Source: Pedobacter chinensis
GTDB taxonomy: Bacteria > Bacteroidota > Bacteroidia > Sphingobacteriales > Sphingobacteriaceae
Assembly: GCF_003339865.1 (NCBI RefSeq)
Contig: NZ_QPKV01000005.1
Span: 90,813-154,812 of the forward strand
Length of the DNA: 64,000 bases
Direction of reading: 5' to 3'
Part shown: positions 56,024 to 64,000 of the stretch, in pieces
How positions within the stretch are numbered: the first letter of the stretch is position 1
Layout of the letters: each line of letters opens with the position of its first letter
The notes under the pieces: generated by a model
What the model was told of the DNA's origin: nothing
Databases searched by the model: none
What the model saw: only the letters and a program-made list of their open reading frames with translations
Translations under genes and position numbers: made by a program

Positions 56024-57211
56024 TTATGGTATTGATGGGCCTTGTTTTTTATTGAACAGGTTCGTCATGTTTACAGAAACGGCAATCCCTGTTGATGATA
56101 ATTTTGAATTTCCATAGCCAATATTAGTTAGTGGAACTTTAGCAAAAGGTGTGATACTAATACTGAGTTTATTGCTTATTTGATGTTGAAAGGCCACACC
56201 AATATTTGCAACACCTAAAAAGTGCTGGTTTTGGTTTTTTACCTCATACGATTGTGGACCGGCAGCATAGTCATTTTGATAAGAATAGTAATACGCTTCC
56301 TTAAGCATCAGATAACTTGATAATCCTGTACTCAATGTTAAAGAATTTCGGTTGTTGCCCAACAATTTGTAGTTTACATTAAGCGGAATATCCAGTACAT
56401 CGCAGTTCGCATGGATGTTGGTGGGCTGATTTTTGAAAACATAATTTGATTGTGGACGATATAAACTAAAGTCTGAATCGTATATTTTTTTGGCATAAGA
56501 AGCTCCTGTTGTAATGCTTAACCGCTTGGTTAGCATTAAAGTGGCTTCTATGCCAATACCTCCGCTTAAACTACTTTTACCCGATTTTTGTACACTTGTC
56601 AAATCTGGCGCAGCAACGATACCCAGTACAAAATTTGGTTTTCTTTTAGTGCTTTTTATAGATGGTTTATCTGCGCTTTTTAATGCCACAGGGGTATTGA
56701 ATTCCTGATGTGCCAATGTTACAGAACTTTGAAAGAATTCCGGTTCAATCCTGTTATTTGAGAGATCAGCAAGCCTTCCATGCTGATTAAATATAAATGT
56801 ATCTGCTTTTGGAGACAATGTTTTCTTGTCTACGAATTTCTGATTCAACGCTGCAAAAGCATTTGGGTTATTTCCAATGGTCAATGTATTACTGATTTTA
56901 GAACGGTCACGGTCTTTCTCGGCCGGTTTTGTATGAAGATCTGATATCGGGTTTTCTTTATCCTTACTATATTTTTTGTTGTCAACATTGACATCGGTTA
57001 AGTTTTGATGGGGTTCGATCAATAAAAAAACCACAAGCAACACAGCAGCAATCCCAGCTACGGCTGTCATCCAGAAAAATGGTATTATCCGGCGTTTTTG
57101 GTTAGGATGCAATCGTTCTTCCAGCACGTCCCAATCCAGGTCATTATAAGGAATATCAGGATTTTCCAATCCATCCTTAAATAACTTATCTATGTCTTTT
57201 TCCTCTCTCAT
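56024..57211 (-). CDS. Membrane-anchored outer-membrane-type barrel protein paired with ECF sigma
   Basis: A 395-aa protein. Residues 1-40 are cytosolic and acidic (EEKDIDKLFKDGLENPDIPYNDLDWDVLEERLHPNQ), a plausible sigma-binding tail; a transmembrane helix spans about 45-66 (MTAVAGIAAVLLVVFLLI). After a low-complexity linker, residues ~190-395 form beta-strands of the PorT/OmpA-barrel type (NFVLGIVAAPDLTSVQKSGKSSLSGGIGIEATLMLTKRLSITTGASYAKKIY). Such 'anti-sigma-barrel' proteins follow ECF genes in Bacteroidota. Its start overlaps the sigma stop by 4 bases. Confidence 0.8.
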   Translation of the reverse strand: MREEKDIDKLFKDGLENPDIPYNDLDWDVLEERLHPNQKRRIIPFFWMTAVAGIAAVLLVVFLLIEPHQNLTDVNVDNKKYSKDKENPISDLHTKPAEKDRDRSKISNTLTIGNNPNAFAALNQKFVDKKTLSPKADTFIFNQHGRLADLSNNRIEPEFFQSSVTLAHQEFNTPVALKSADKPSIKSTKRKPNFVLGIVAAPDLTSVQKSGKSSLSGGIGIEATLMLTKRLSITTGASYAKKIYDSDFSLYRPQSNYVFKNQPTNIHANCDVLDIPLNVNYKLLGNNRNSLTLSTGLSSYLMLKEAYYYSYQNDYAAGPQSYEVKNQNQHFLGVANIGVAFQHQISNKLSISITPFAKVPLTNIGYGNSKLSSTGIAVSVNMTNLFNKKQGPSIP

Positions 57212-57849
57212 TGCATATTTGTATTTAATCGTACCTGTAAAAGGTTTTTGTTCTCATCCGAAGGTTGAACTTTGTAGGTTATTTCCTCTGTAGCCTTAAG
57301 CATTTCCTGTAATTTTTGCCTGGCTTTGAACAGATTGGATTTTGATGTCCCTACAGAGATCTGCAGTAATTCCGCAATTTCTTCATGGCTGTAACCATCA
57401 ATCGCAAACAGATTGAAAACAGTTCTGTAGGCCGGGCTCAGGTTTTGTATAAGCTTCAGCAGGTCGTTATAGGCCAGTTTATCATAAACAGCACTTACTT
57501 GTGTTAAACCTTCAAAGCCATCGATATCCAGATGCCCGGCAAACTTTAAGTTTGTGCGGTAGAAATCAATGGCAGTATTAGTCATGATCCTTCCGAGCCA
57601 GGGCAAAAATGCCTTGGTGGATTCATATTTCGAAATGTTCCTGAATGCTTTGAAAAAGCCATCATTTAATATCCCAGCAGCATCAAGCCTATTGTTTGCA
57701 TAGCGCAAACAAATGCCCATAGCAAAGCTGTAGAAATGTTTGTATAGTGCTTTTTGACTATTTCTGTCATTTCTAATACAGCCTTCTATATACCCTTGTA
57801 TAATATGTTCACCATCGCGATTAGTGGTCACTGATTCTCCTTTCAACAT
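57208..57849 (-). CDS. ECF-type RNA polymerase sigma factor
   Basis: A 213-aa sigma-70 family factor. Region 2 is about 30-100 (QKALYKHFYSFAMGICLRYANNRLDAAGILNDGFFKAFRNISKYE, WLGRIMTNTAIDFYR) and region 4 about 130-185 (LSPAYRTVFNLFAIDGYSHEEIAELLQISVGTSKSNLFKARQKLQ). The 3' end overlaps the barrel gene by 4 bases (ATGA), so it is coupled with it. Its own start is the ATG at 57849. The 150-base region between it and the divergent gene at 58003 holds both promoters. Confidence 0.93.
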   Translation of the reverse strand: MLKGESVTTNRDGEHIIQGYIEGCIRNDRNSQKALYKHFYSFAMGICLRYANNRLDAAGILNDGFFKAFRNISKYESTKAFLPWLGRIMTNTAIDFYRTNLKFAGHLDIDGFEGLTQVSAVYDKLAYNDLLKLIQNLSPAYRTVFNLFAIDGYSHEEIAELLQISVGTSKSNLFKARQKLQEMLKATEEITYKVQPSDENKNLLQVRLNTNMQ

Positions 57850-58002
57850 GCATTACGTTAAGGATTTACAAAAGGTTGCCTATAAAAAAAATATTTTTTG
57901 GAATGCTTTTTTTAAAAAAAACTTTACTGCTGGTAGCAACCATTTCGAATTCGGGTGCGTAATGACAGCAAATAAAGATAATAATACTAAAACAAAACCT
58001 TT

Positions 58003-58851
58003 ATGTTAACCTACCTAAAAAGAAATATGCCGGCTATTTGTTGTATAGCCTTGTTATTGAGCGCCGCCTGCAAGAAATCAGGCAGTGATGATCCAGCAAT
58101 TGATAGAAAAGGAATCCAACTAACAACTGATTCGAAATTCGGAACTGTACTTACAGATAAAGATGGAAAGAGCCTTTACTTTTTTGCCACAGATGTTGCC
58201 GGAACAGCAAATTGTACTGGCGATTGTGAAACCGTATGGCCGCTTTACTATTCGGCTGATATCAGTACCGATATGAATCTGGATCAATCACAAGTTGGAG
58301 AGATTACCAGAGCAGATGGAAGAAAGCAAAGTACCTATAAAGGTTATCCACTTTATTATTATGCAAATGATGCTGCATCAGGCGATATTAAAGGAGATGG
58401 CGTGGGCGGTATCTGGTTTGTGGCCAAACCAGATTACTCACTCATGCTTGCCAATGCGCAATTGGTTGGCTTAAATGGAAAAGCATATACCGCTGGCTAT
58501 GTGGAAGGAAATGGCAATACCAGGTATTTTACTGATACGAAGGGAAGAACGGTTTATGCATTTACACCCGACAAAAACAATAAAAACACGTTTACAAATG
58601 CCGATTTGAGTAATAATAGTATATGGCCGGTTTACGAAATGGATTTAAAAAGCTTACCATCGGTCATTTCTAAAGATTTAATTAGCGTGATTGATGTTTT
58701 TGGAAAAAAACAAATGACTTATAAGGGTTGGCCTTTGTATTATTTCTCGCAAGATACCAAGCGTGGAGAGAACAAAGGCGTAAGTGTTGGTGCAGCGCCA
58801 GGCTTTTGGTTTGTGCTTAATACCACATCTCCGGTTGCTCCTGCACCTTAA
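58003..58851 (+). CDS. Secreted-repeat lipoprotein (Lipoprotein_15 type)
   Basis: A 282-aa exported lipoprotein. The lipobox is LSAAC (Cys22). Two copies of the 'secreted repeat of unknown function' pattern follow: KDGKSLYFFATDVAGTANCTGDCETVWPLYY...TYKGYPLYYYANDAASGDIKGDGVGGIWFV (about 45-145) and TKGRTVYAFTPDKNN...IWPVYEM...MTYKGWPLYYFSQDTKRGENKG (about 165-280). Repeat one carries the CxxDC pair; repeat two lacks it. Proteins of this kind often sit with redox or metal functions; function unknown. It is the first gene of a set with YceI, DUF5777 and Rieske. Confidence 0.85.
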   Translation: MLTYLKRNMPAICCIALLLSAACKKSGSDDPAIDRKGIQLTTDSKFGTVLTDKDGKSLYFFATDVAGTANCTGDCETVWPLYYSADISTDMNLDQSQVGEITRADGRKQSTYKGYPLYYYANDAASGDIKGDGVGGIWFVAKPDYSLMLANAQLVGLNGKAYTAGYVEGNGNTRYFTDTKGRTVYAFTPDKNNKNTFTNADLSNNSIWPVYEMDLKSLPSVISKDLISVIDVFGKKQMTYKGWPLYYFSQDTKRGENKGVSVGAAPGFWFVLNTTSPVAPAP

Positions 58852-59001
58852 CAAGATATAGGGGTTGGGTAGATGGGATAAGGTCGGCTGGCATATTTGG
58901 CCGGCCTTATAATCTATCCCTTTATTGGAGTAACATACTCTTACCCTGACCTGGAGCTCAGCGATAGCACTTTTAATTCAACTGACATAAACTTTAGCTC
59001 A

Positions 59002-59562
59002 ATGAAAACAAAAATAACGATAATGGCAATTGTTCTTGTCATATTTCTATTGATACGTTGTTTATCAGCAAATGCCCAAAACTATGTTTCGGGGAATGTT
59101 AAGACTTCTTTTTTTTCGTCTACTCCAATTGAGGATATCAGAGCTGCAAGCAATAAAACCTCTGCAGTACTGATCGCTGAGAGCGGAGCGTTCGCTTTTC
59201 AAGTGCCTGTTAAAAGCTTTGAATTTGAGAAAAAACTGATGCAGGAACACTTTAATGAAAATTATCTGGAGAGCGATCAATATCCGACAGCATCATTTAA
59301 AGGAAGTATTGAGCCTAATATCAACTGGACAAAAAATGGAGAGTATAATGTAATGGCCAAAGGGATATTCACCATTCATGGAGTTGGTAAAACCCGGACT
59401 ATTCCTGCAAAAATTTCAATAAAAGACGGCTCAGTGAATATAACTTCTGCTTTTGATGTGGCTTGTGCTGATCATGACATCAGGATTCCAACACTTGTTT
59501 TTACCAAGATTGCAAAGGTTATCAGTGTAAAAGTTAACGGAACGCTTATTCAAAAACCATAA
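59002..59562 (+). CDS. YceI-like periplasmic protein
   Basis: A 186-aa exported protein. Signal peptide (IRCLSANAQ), then a YceI-type barrel: SGNVKTSFFSSTPIEDIRAASNKTSAVL, QHFNENYLESDQYPTASFKGSIE, YNVMAKGIFTIHGVGKTRTIPAKISI and a C-terminal strand. The LES..YPTASFKG block is the YceI hallmark. The start at 59002 (MKTKITI) is used because it begins the signal peptide; a longer in-frame ATG lies 105 bases upstream. It precedes a DUF5777 barrel by 4 bases. Confidence 0.88.
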   Translation: MKTKITIMAIVLVIFLLIRCLSANAQNYVSGNVKTSFFSSTPIEDIRAASNKTSAVLIAESGAFAFQVPVKSFEFEKKLMQEHFNENYLESDQYPTASFKGSIEPNINWTKNGEYNVMAKGIFTIHGVGKTRTIPAKISIKDGSVNITSAFDVACADHDIRIPTLVFTKIAKVISVKVNGTLIQKP

Positions 59563-59566
59563 ATAT

Positions 59567-60505
59567 ATGTCAAAAATCTATACGCTAATCACTTTTATCC
59601 TTTTGATAAGTGGTAAACTTTTTGCTCAATCAGCAGATTCACTGCTCCAGTCAATAACTGACACCTCCGAGTTTAAAATGATCAATCCTGCCTTTAAATC
59701 GACGAGGATTGTATTGTCTCATTCCACAGAAACACAAAAAGCTCATGATCTCGATATGCGTATACGGCATCATTTTGGAGACATTGGCGGAGAGTTTGGA
59801 AGTGCACATACCCTTTACGGTTTAGATGTTGCCTCAGATTTATTTATTGGTTTCGATTATGGTATAACCGATCGGTTAACCGTAAGTATTGGCCGGAGTA
59901 AGCATGATGAATTATACAATGGATTTTTAAAATATAAATTATTTGAACAGCGTGGCGGCAAACACCATGATTTTCCACTGAATATCACATTCCTGGCACA
60001 GATGGGTTGGATCACCAGAGCACCTTTTGCAACCAATGAATTTACGGTGTATGCCAATCGTTTTACTTATTTTTTGCAGCCCTTAATTTCCAGAAAAATC
60101 AGTCAACGGCTTTCCTTGCAAGTTGCACCTTCAGTTTTGCTCAGGAAAAACACAGTTGAATCCAGAGATCCGGAAAATTTATTTAGCATCGGTTTTGCAG
60201 GGAGACTAAAACTGACCAAACGTTTATCATTTATCGCCGACTATACTTTGGTTAATGGTTTAAACCGTCCGAATGATCTGAGCCAAAAATTATATAATCC
60301 ACTTGGCGTTGGTTTAGAAATTGAAACCGGTGGACATGTCTTTTCGCTAAATTTTATGAATTCAGAATTTATTTCGGAGAACAGCTTTATTGCCGATACT
60401 AAAAAATCGTGGAAACACGGAGGTGTACGCTTTGGCTTTACCATTTCCAGAAATTTCACACTATTTAAATCAAAGGATAAAAATATTCAATCTAAAATTT
60501 ACTAA
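59567..60505 (+). CDS. DUF5777 beta-barrel protein
   Basis: A 312-aa exported protein. Signal peptide (GKLFAQ), then a barrel with the DUF5777 pattern: FKSTRIVLSHSTETQKAHDLDMRIRHHFGDI, FIGFDYGITDRLTVSIGRSKHDELYNGFLKYKL, and FGFTISRNFTLF near the end. Outer-membrane localisation is likely. The family occurs next to YceI genes, so it may pass a hydrophobic compound across the outer membrane with the YceI protein. Confidence 0.82.
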   Translation: MSKIYTLITFILLISGKLFAQSADSLLQSITDTSEFKMINPAFKSTRIVLSHSTETQKAHDLDMRIRHHFGDIGGEFGSAHTLYGLDVASDLFIGFDYGITDRLTVSIGRSKHDELYNGFLKYKLFEQRGGKHHDFPLNITFLAQMGWITRAPFATNEFTVYANRFTYFLQPLISRKISQRLSLQVAPSVLLRKNTVESRDPENLFSIGFAGRLKLTKRLSFIADYTLVNGLNRPNDLSQKLYNPLGVGLEIETGGHVFSLNFMNSEFISENSFIADTKKSWKHGGVRFGFTISRNFTLFKSKDKNIQSKIY

Positions 60506-60517
60506 TAAAACAAAACT

Positions 60518-60970
60518 ATGGAACGTAATGAATTTATTAAATCGCTCGGGCTTGGAGTTGCCCTGGTTTGTACAGGCAGTTGCTTTTCCGGCTGTGGCAA
60601 AAAAAGTGATTCACCTGAACCCAATAAACCTGGTGGTGGACCAGTACCTCCGGGTACAGGTGTAAATGTCGATCTGAACACACAAATATTAGCGGTTGGT
60701 GCATCAATAGTAGTAAGTGGCATTTTGTTTATCCGCATCGCCTCTGGAAATACAACTTCTTCATTTGCTGCAACTCAGGCAACTTGTCCACATCAAGGTG
60801 GTTCGCTTGCATTTATAGAAGCCAATAATTATATCCAATGTAGTTTGCATAGTTCCAGGTATACCACAGCAGGTGCCATTTTAGCGCAACCAAATGACGG
60901 AGGTACCACAAGTGCATTGAAAACATATCCACTCACTATTTCAGGTAATACGCTTACGGCAACTGCATAA
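60518..60970 (+). CDS. Rieske [2Fe-2S] lipoprotein
   Basis: A 150-aa exported iron-sulfur protein. The cluster ligands are Cys90-x-His92 (TCPHQGG) and Cys108-x-x-His111 (CSLHSS), the full Rieske set. The N-terminus is a signal sequence with a lipobox-like CFSGC (Cys26), so it is probably a periplasmic lipoprotein; a Pro/Gly-rich linker (PNKPGGGPVPPG) separates it from the cluster domain. It should transfer electrons with an unknown partner. It ends the four-gene set, 12 bases after the DUF5777 gene. Confidence 0.9.
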   Translation: MERNEFIKSLGLGVALVCTGSCFSGCGKKSDSPEPNKPGGGPVPPGTGVNVDLNTQILAVGASIVVSGILFIRIASGNTTSSFAATQATCPHQGGSLAFIEANNYIQCSLHSSRYTTAGAILAQPNDGGTTSALKTYPLTISGNTLTATA

Positions 60971-61039
60971 GATTGGATAGAGACTCGCCCGTCATTGCGC
61001 AGGCGGGAACCCAATGTCATTAAATTAAGGAGAAAACAA

Positions 61040-62045
61040 AAACAATTATCGACGCAGTGAAGACCGCTAAGCAGCTACAAGTAAATCCCTGACCTACAGG
61101 TACTGTACCTGGTTTGCCGCTGAATTGTTTTTGTAAGGGAGTAGTGCCGTTTATTGATTTTTGTGTTTCATCGCCTAGGGATTATTCGGGTGTTTTCCCG
61201 CAGTGCCGCTGATCAAGCAGATAAGATAAAGTCTGCGTGATTTTCTTAAATCTGCGGGACGTTGTTTCTTTAAGAATTTAAATTATGATTAACAGTGAAT
61301 TATAAAAACACGTCATTGATAGGCACGGAGAATCCCTGACCCACAGGTATTGTGCCTGGTTTACTGCTGAATTGTTTTTGCAAGGGAATAGTGCTGTTTA
61401 TTGATTTTTGTGTTTCATCGCCTGGGGATTATTCGGGTGTTTTCCCACAGATGCCGCTGATCACGCAGATAAGATAAAGTCTGCATGATTTTCTTAAATC
61501 TGCGGGACGTTGTTTCTTTAAGAATTTAAATTATGATTAACAGTGAATTATAAAAACACGTCATTGATAGGCACGGAGAATCCCTGATCCGCAGACATTG
61601 TGCCTGGTTTACTGCTGAATTGTTTTTGCAACGGAGTAATGCTGTTTATTGATTTTTGTGTTTCATCGTCTGGGGATTATTCGGGTGTTTTCCCGCAGAT
61701 GCCGCTGATCACGCAGATAAGATATAAGATAAAGTCTGCGTGATTTTTTTAAATCTGCGGGACGTTGTTTCTTTAAGAATTTAAATTATGATTAACAGTG
61801 AATTATAAAAACACGTCATTGATAGGCACGGAGAATCCCTGATCCGCAGACATTGTGCCTGGTTTACTGCTGAATTGTTTTTGCAACGGAGTAATGCTGT
61901 TTATTGATTTTTGTGTTTCATCGTCTGGGGATTATTCGGGTGTTTTCCCGCAGATGCCGCTGATCACGCAGATAAGATAAAGTCTGCGTGATTTTCTTAA
62001 ATCTGCGGGACATTGTTTTCTTAAGAATTTAAATTAGAATTATGA
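61040..62045. repeat. Tandem ~250-bp foldback repeat array, about four copies
   Basis: Copies with the core TGTTTTCCCGCAGATGCCGC start at 61191, 61438, 61686 and 61941 (periods 247, 248, 255). Copy one lacks an A in GCAGTGCC, copy two has CCACAG, and copy three has a 6-base insertion (ATAAGATAT). Each has nested arms TCCCGCAGAT / ATCTGCGGGA and CACGCAGA / TCTGCGTG, plus a spacer with TATGATTAACAGTGAATTATAAAAACACG and GAATCCCTGA. The array shares these with the 41-kb array and, without the core, with 14165-14385. No gene lies in 60971-62162. Confidence 0.92.
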
Positions 62046-62162
62046 TTAACAGTGAATGCTTGCTAAATCTTAAATCTTTCGCTATGGAAAAAAACGCATT
62101 TGAATAACCCAATCAATCGGGAATAACAACAAATGAGATTTTTTGAACAGACTCGCTTAATA

Positions 62163-63874
62163 TTATTTCTTCAATCTTAATGAGTTTAATATAACCGAAA
62201 CTGAGCTCAGGCTCATGGCCAGAGCTGCGAGCATAGGGGAGAGCAGGATGCCGAAAACAGGATAGAGGGCTCCGGCTGCAATAGGGATGCCCAGGATGTT
62301 ATAACCCAAAGCAAAAAACAAGTTGCCACGGATATTCGACATGACTTTTCTGCTTAATGCCTTCGCTTTCCAAATCCCTCCCAGGTCGCCGTTGATCAGG
62401 GTAAGGGCCGAACTCTGTATGGCGACGTCTGTTCCAGTGCCCATCGCAATCCCTATATCGGCCTGAGAAAGTGCCGGGGCATCATTTATTCCATCTCCGG
62501 CCATAGCTACCTTTCTACCCGCTTCCTGTAGTTTTCTAATCTCACTGAACTTATCTTCGGGAAGCATCTGCGCTTTAAAGCCATTCAGTTTAAGACTTTC
62601 ACTTACAGCTTTTGCAGTGTACTCATTATCACCTGTGAACATGATAACTTCCAAACCTTCTTTTTGCAGACTTTTTATAGCTGATGAACTGGATGGTTTT
62701 ATCTGATCTGAAATAACAATAAATCCTGCAACCTGCTTTCCAATGGCCAGATAAGATACCGTTTTTCCTTTTTTCTGCTCTAAATTTACACTGTTTTCAA
62801 CCTCGGGGGAAATGGCTGCACCAATCTTTTCCATCAGTTTTTTATTGCCTAGTGAAAGCTGTTCTCCGGCCATTCTGGCTGTTACTCCTTTTCCGGTTAC
62901 AGATTCGAAATCAGTAACGGGGCTGGCCGAAACTTTTTGCACTATTCCGTAACGAATGGTTGCCTCAGCAAGGGGATGCTCACTGTTTTTGTTAAGTGAA
63001 ACAATCCTTTGAAGAATTTCCGCTTCATTCAACTCTCCGGTAGTGCTAACCACTTTTTCGACAGAAGGTTTACCCTCAGTGAGTGTGCCTGTTTTATCGA
63101 TAACCAGGGTGTCAATGGCATTCATCTTTTCCAGGGCTTCTGCATTTTTAAACAGGATGCCCAACTGGGCCCCTTTTCCTACACCAACCATAACCGACAT
63201 GGGCGTAGCCAATCCAAGTGCACAAGGGCAGGCGATAATCAGCACTGCAATCGCATTTACCAGTGCATATACCAGAGCAGGATCGGGGCCATAGATTGCC
63301 CACAGGACAAAAGTCAGCACAGAGATTAACACTACAATGGGTACAAAATATCCCGAGATCCGGTCGGCCAGTTTTTGGATGGGTGCTTTTGACCGACTGG
63401 CATTATTAACCATTTCAATGATCTGGGCGAGCAGGGTTTCACTGCCAACCTTTTCTGCGAGCATGAGAAAAGTCCGGTTTCCATTGATGGTGCCCGAGCG
63501 TACCTGATCGCCTTTTGTTTTTTCAACCGGAACGGGCTCGCCAGTGATCATAGACTCATCGATAACGGCCTCGCCTTCAATGATACTCCCATCCACAGGG
63601 ATTTTTTCGCCAGGTTTAATTCGTAAGAGATCTCCTTTGATAATCTCATCGATATTTACGGTTGATTCTTTTCCATCCCTTATTCTGATGGCGTTACTAG
63701 GGGAGAGTTTCAGAAGTTCTTTAATGGCACTATTGGTTTTGCCATGCGCTTTCGCTTCTAATAGCTGGCCGAGTAATACCAGGGTCAGGATTACGGTAGC
63801 AGCTTCAAAGTAAACATACACCGTACCGTGATGGGTTTTAAACTGATCAGGAAAGAGGTTTGGAAATAACAAAG
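62163..63874 (-). pseudogene. copA: Copper-type P1B ATPase, 5'-truncated by an insertion sequence
   Basis: A P-type ATPase fragment (about 570 aa). It keeps the transport and catalytic core: the CPC membrane motif (IACPCALG), the TGE loop (MITGEPVP), DKTGTLTEGKP with the phosphorylated Asp, the SEHPLAEA nucleotide site and GDGINDAPALSQADIG. The CPC motif points to Cu(I)/Ag(I). It lacks the metal-binding domain and the first helices; complete CopA proteins of this kind are 700-800 aa. The homology begins with LLFPNLFPDQFKTHHGTVYVYFEAA, where relatives have helix 2/3. The 9 residues upstream match nothing. This is where the IS end is inferred, so the copA 5' half is displaced or lost. Confidence 0.85.
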
Positions 63875-64000
63875 TGGAGTTGCTATCTTTGAGTAGAGAC
63901 ATTTATGGAGCAGATTTGAAATGTAATTTTAAATTTGGCATATATGAAACACAGAGTATTTGACGATGAGTTCAAAAAGATGGCAGTAGAGCTGTCCAGG
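63875..64000 (+). mobile_element. Left end of an IS3-like insertion sequence, runs off the window
   Basis: The element is inferred to start with TGGAGTTGCTATCTTTGAGT, at the point where copA homology ends (TG terminus as in IS3 elements). It includes a leader of about 70 bases and the first codons of a transposase. The right end and target duplication lie beyond base 64000. Confidence 0.7.
63944..64000 (+). CDS. IS3 family transposase OrfA, 3' end outside window
   Basis: Nineteen codons from ATG at 63944: MKHRVFDDEFKKMAVELSR. The EFKKMAVEL pattern is the first helix of the OrfA/InsE-type helix-turn-helix (K.Y..EFK..AV.L). This identifies an IS3-like transposase start. It is cut by the end of the window. 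Confidence 0.72.
   Translation, partial: MKHRVFDDEFKKMAVELSR

Overview
The window reads as chromosome of a Bacteroidota species, most likely Sphingobacteriaceae and Pedobacter-like. This rests on several features: moderate-to-low GC content; starts without clear Shine-Dalgarno sequences; one well-formed TTG-N19-TAnnTTTG promoter; many TonB-linked or other outer-membrane barrels; ECF sigma/anti-sigma pairs; a SusB-type GH97; remains of a hybrid two-component regulator; and several YceI, DUF4397, DUF4833 and DUF5777 proteins. Genus and species are inference; nothing here fixes them.

Layout. 0-7.1 kb: an oxidoreductase block (a partial SDR, an AraC regulator, two similar 287-aa SDRs flanking an EamA exporter and an aldo/keto reductase, and a GspA39-like SDR). 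7.2-12.2 kb: a DUF421 protein, then a decayed carbohydrate locus. Only the GH97 alpha-glucosidase is intact; next to it lie a frameshifted hybrid histidine kinase and an orphan signal-peptide stub. 12.7-21.5 kb: a probable organophosphate (phytate) locus with an NPP-type phosphodiesterase, a TPR/HTH membrane regulator, a TonB receptor, a beta-helix lipoprotein and a beta-propeller phytase. 21.5-27 kb: a tandem repeat, a zinc alcohol dehydrogenase and, divergent from it, a YceI/porin cluster. Two CRP/FNR-type palindromes lie between these two units. 27.4-36.1 kb: a DUF4397 lipoprotein, a LuxR response regulator, and an ECF sigma/HEAT anti-sigma/paired beta-repeat/outer-membrane-receptor operon. 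36-41 kb: small stress-type proteins, a barrel, a response regulator and Hsp20. 41-42.1 kb: foldback repeats and tRNA-Cys.

42.2-45.9 kb holds a JmjC/cupin oxygenase facing a tight minus-strand operon: PhyH oxygenase, a 50-aa microprotein, a CDP-alcohol phosphotransferase, GtrA and DUF4833. This is the best candidate here for an undescribed lipid or envelope-modification pathway. 46-50 kb: an SDR, a YeiH-type transporter and a bestrophin. 49.9-55.9 kb: a divalent-metal efflux operon in which the RND pump is fused to its TolC-type outer-membrane factor through an apparent internal signal peptide. 56-57.9 kb: an ECF sigma factor and a membrane-anchored barrel partner. 58-61 kb: a second YceI cluster (secreted-repeat lipoprotein, YceI, DUF5777 barrel, Rieske lipoprotein). 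61-62.1 kb: about four copies of a ~250-bp foldback repeat related to the 41-kb array. 62.1-64 kb: a copper-type P1B ATPase that has lost its N-terminus exactly where an IS3-like element begins.

Two themes recur. Several loci are being eroded (decayed PUL regulator, interrupted copA, dispersed repeats). Metal and envelope functions (czc pump, copA, YceI proteins, barrels, ECF systems) cluster in the right half.
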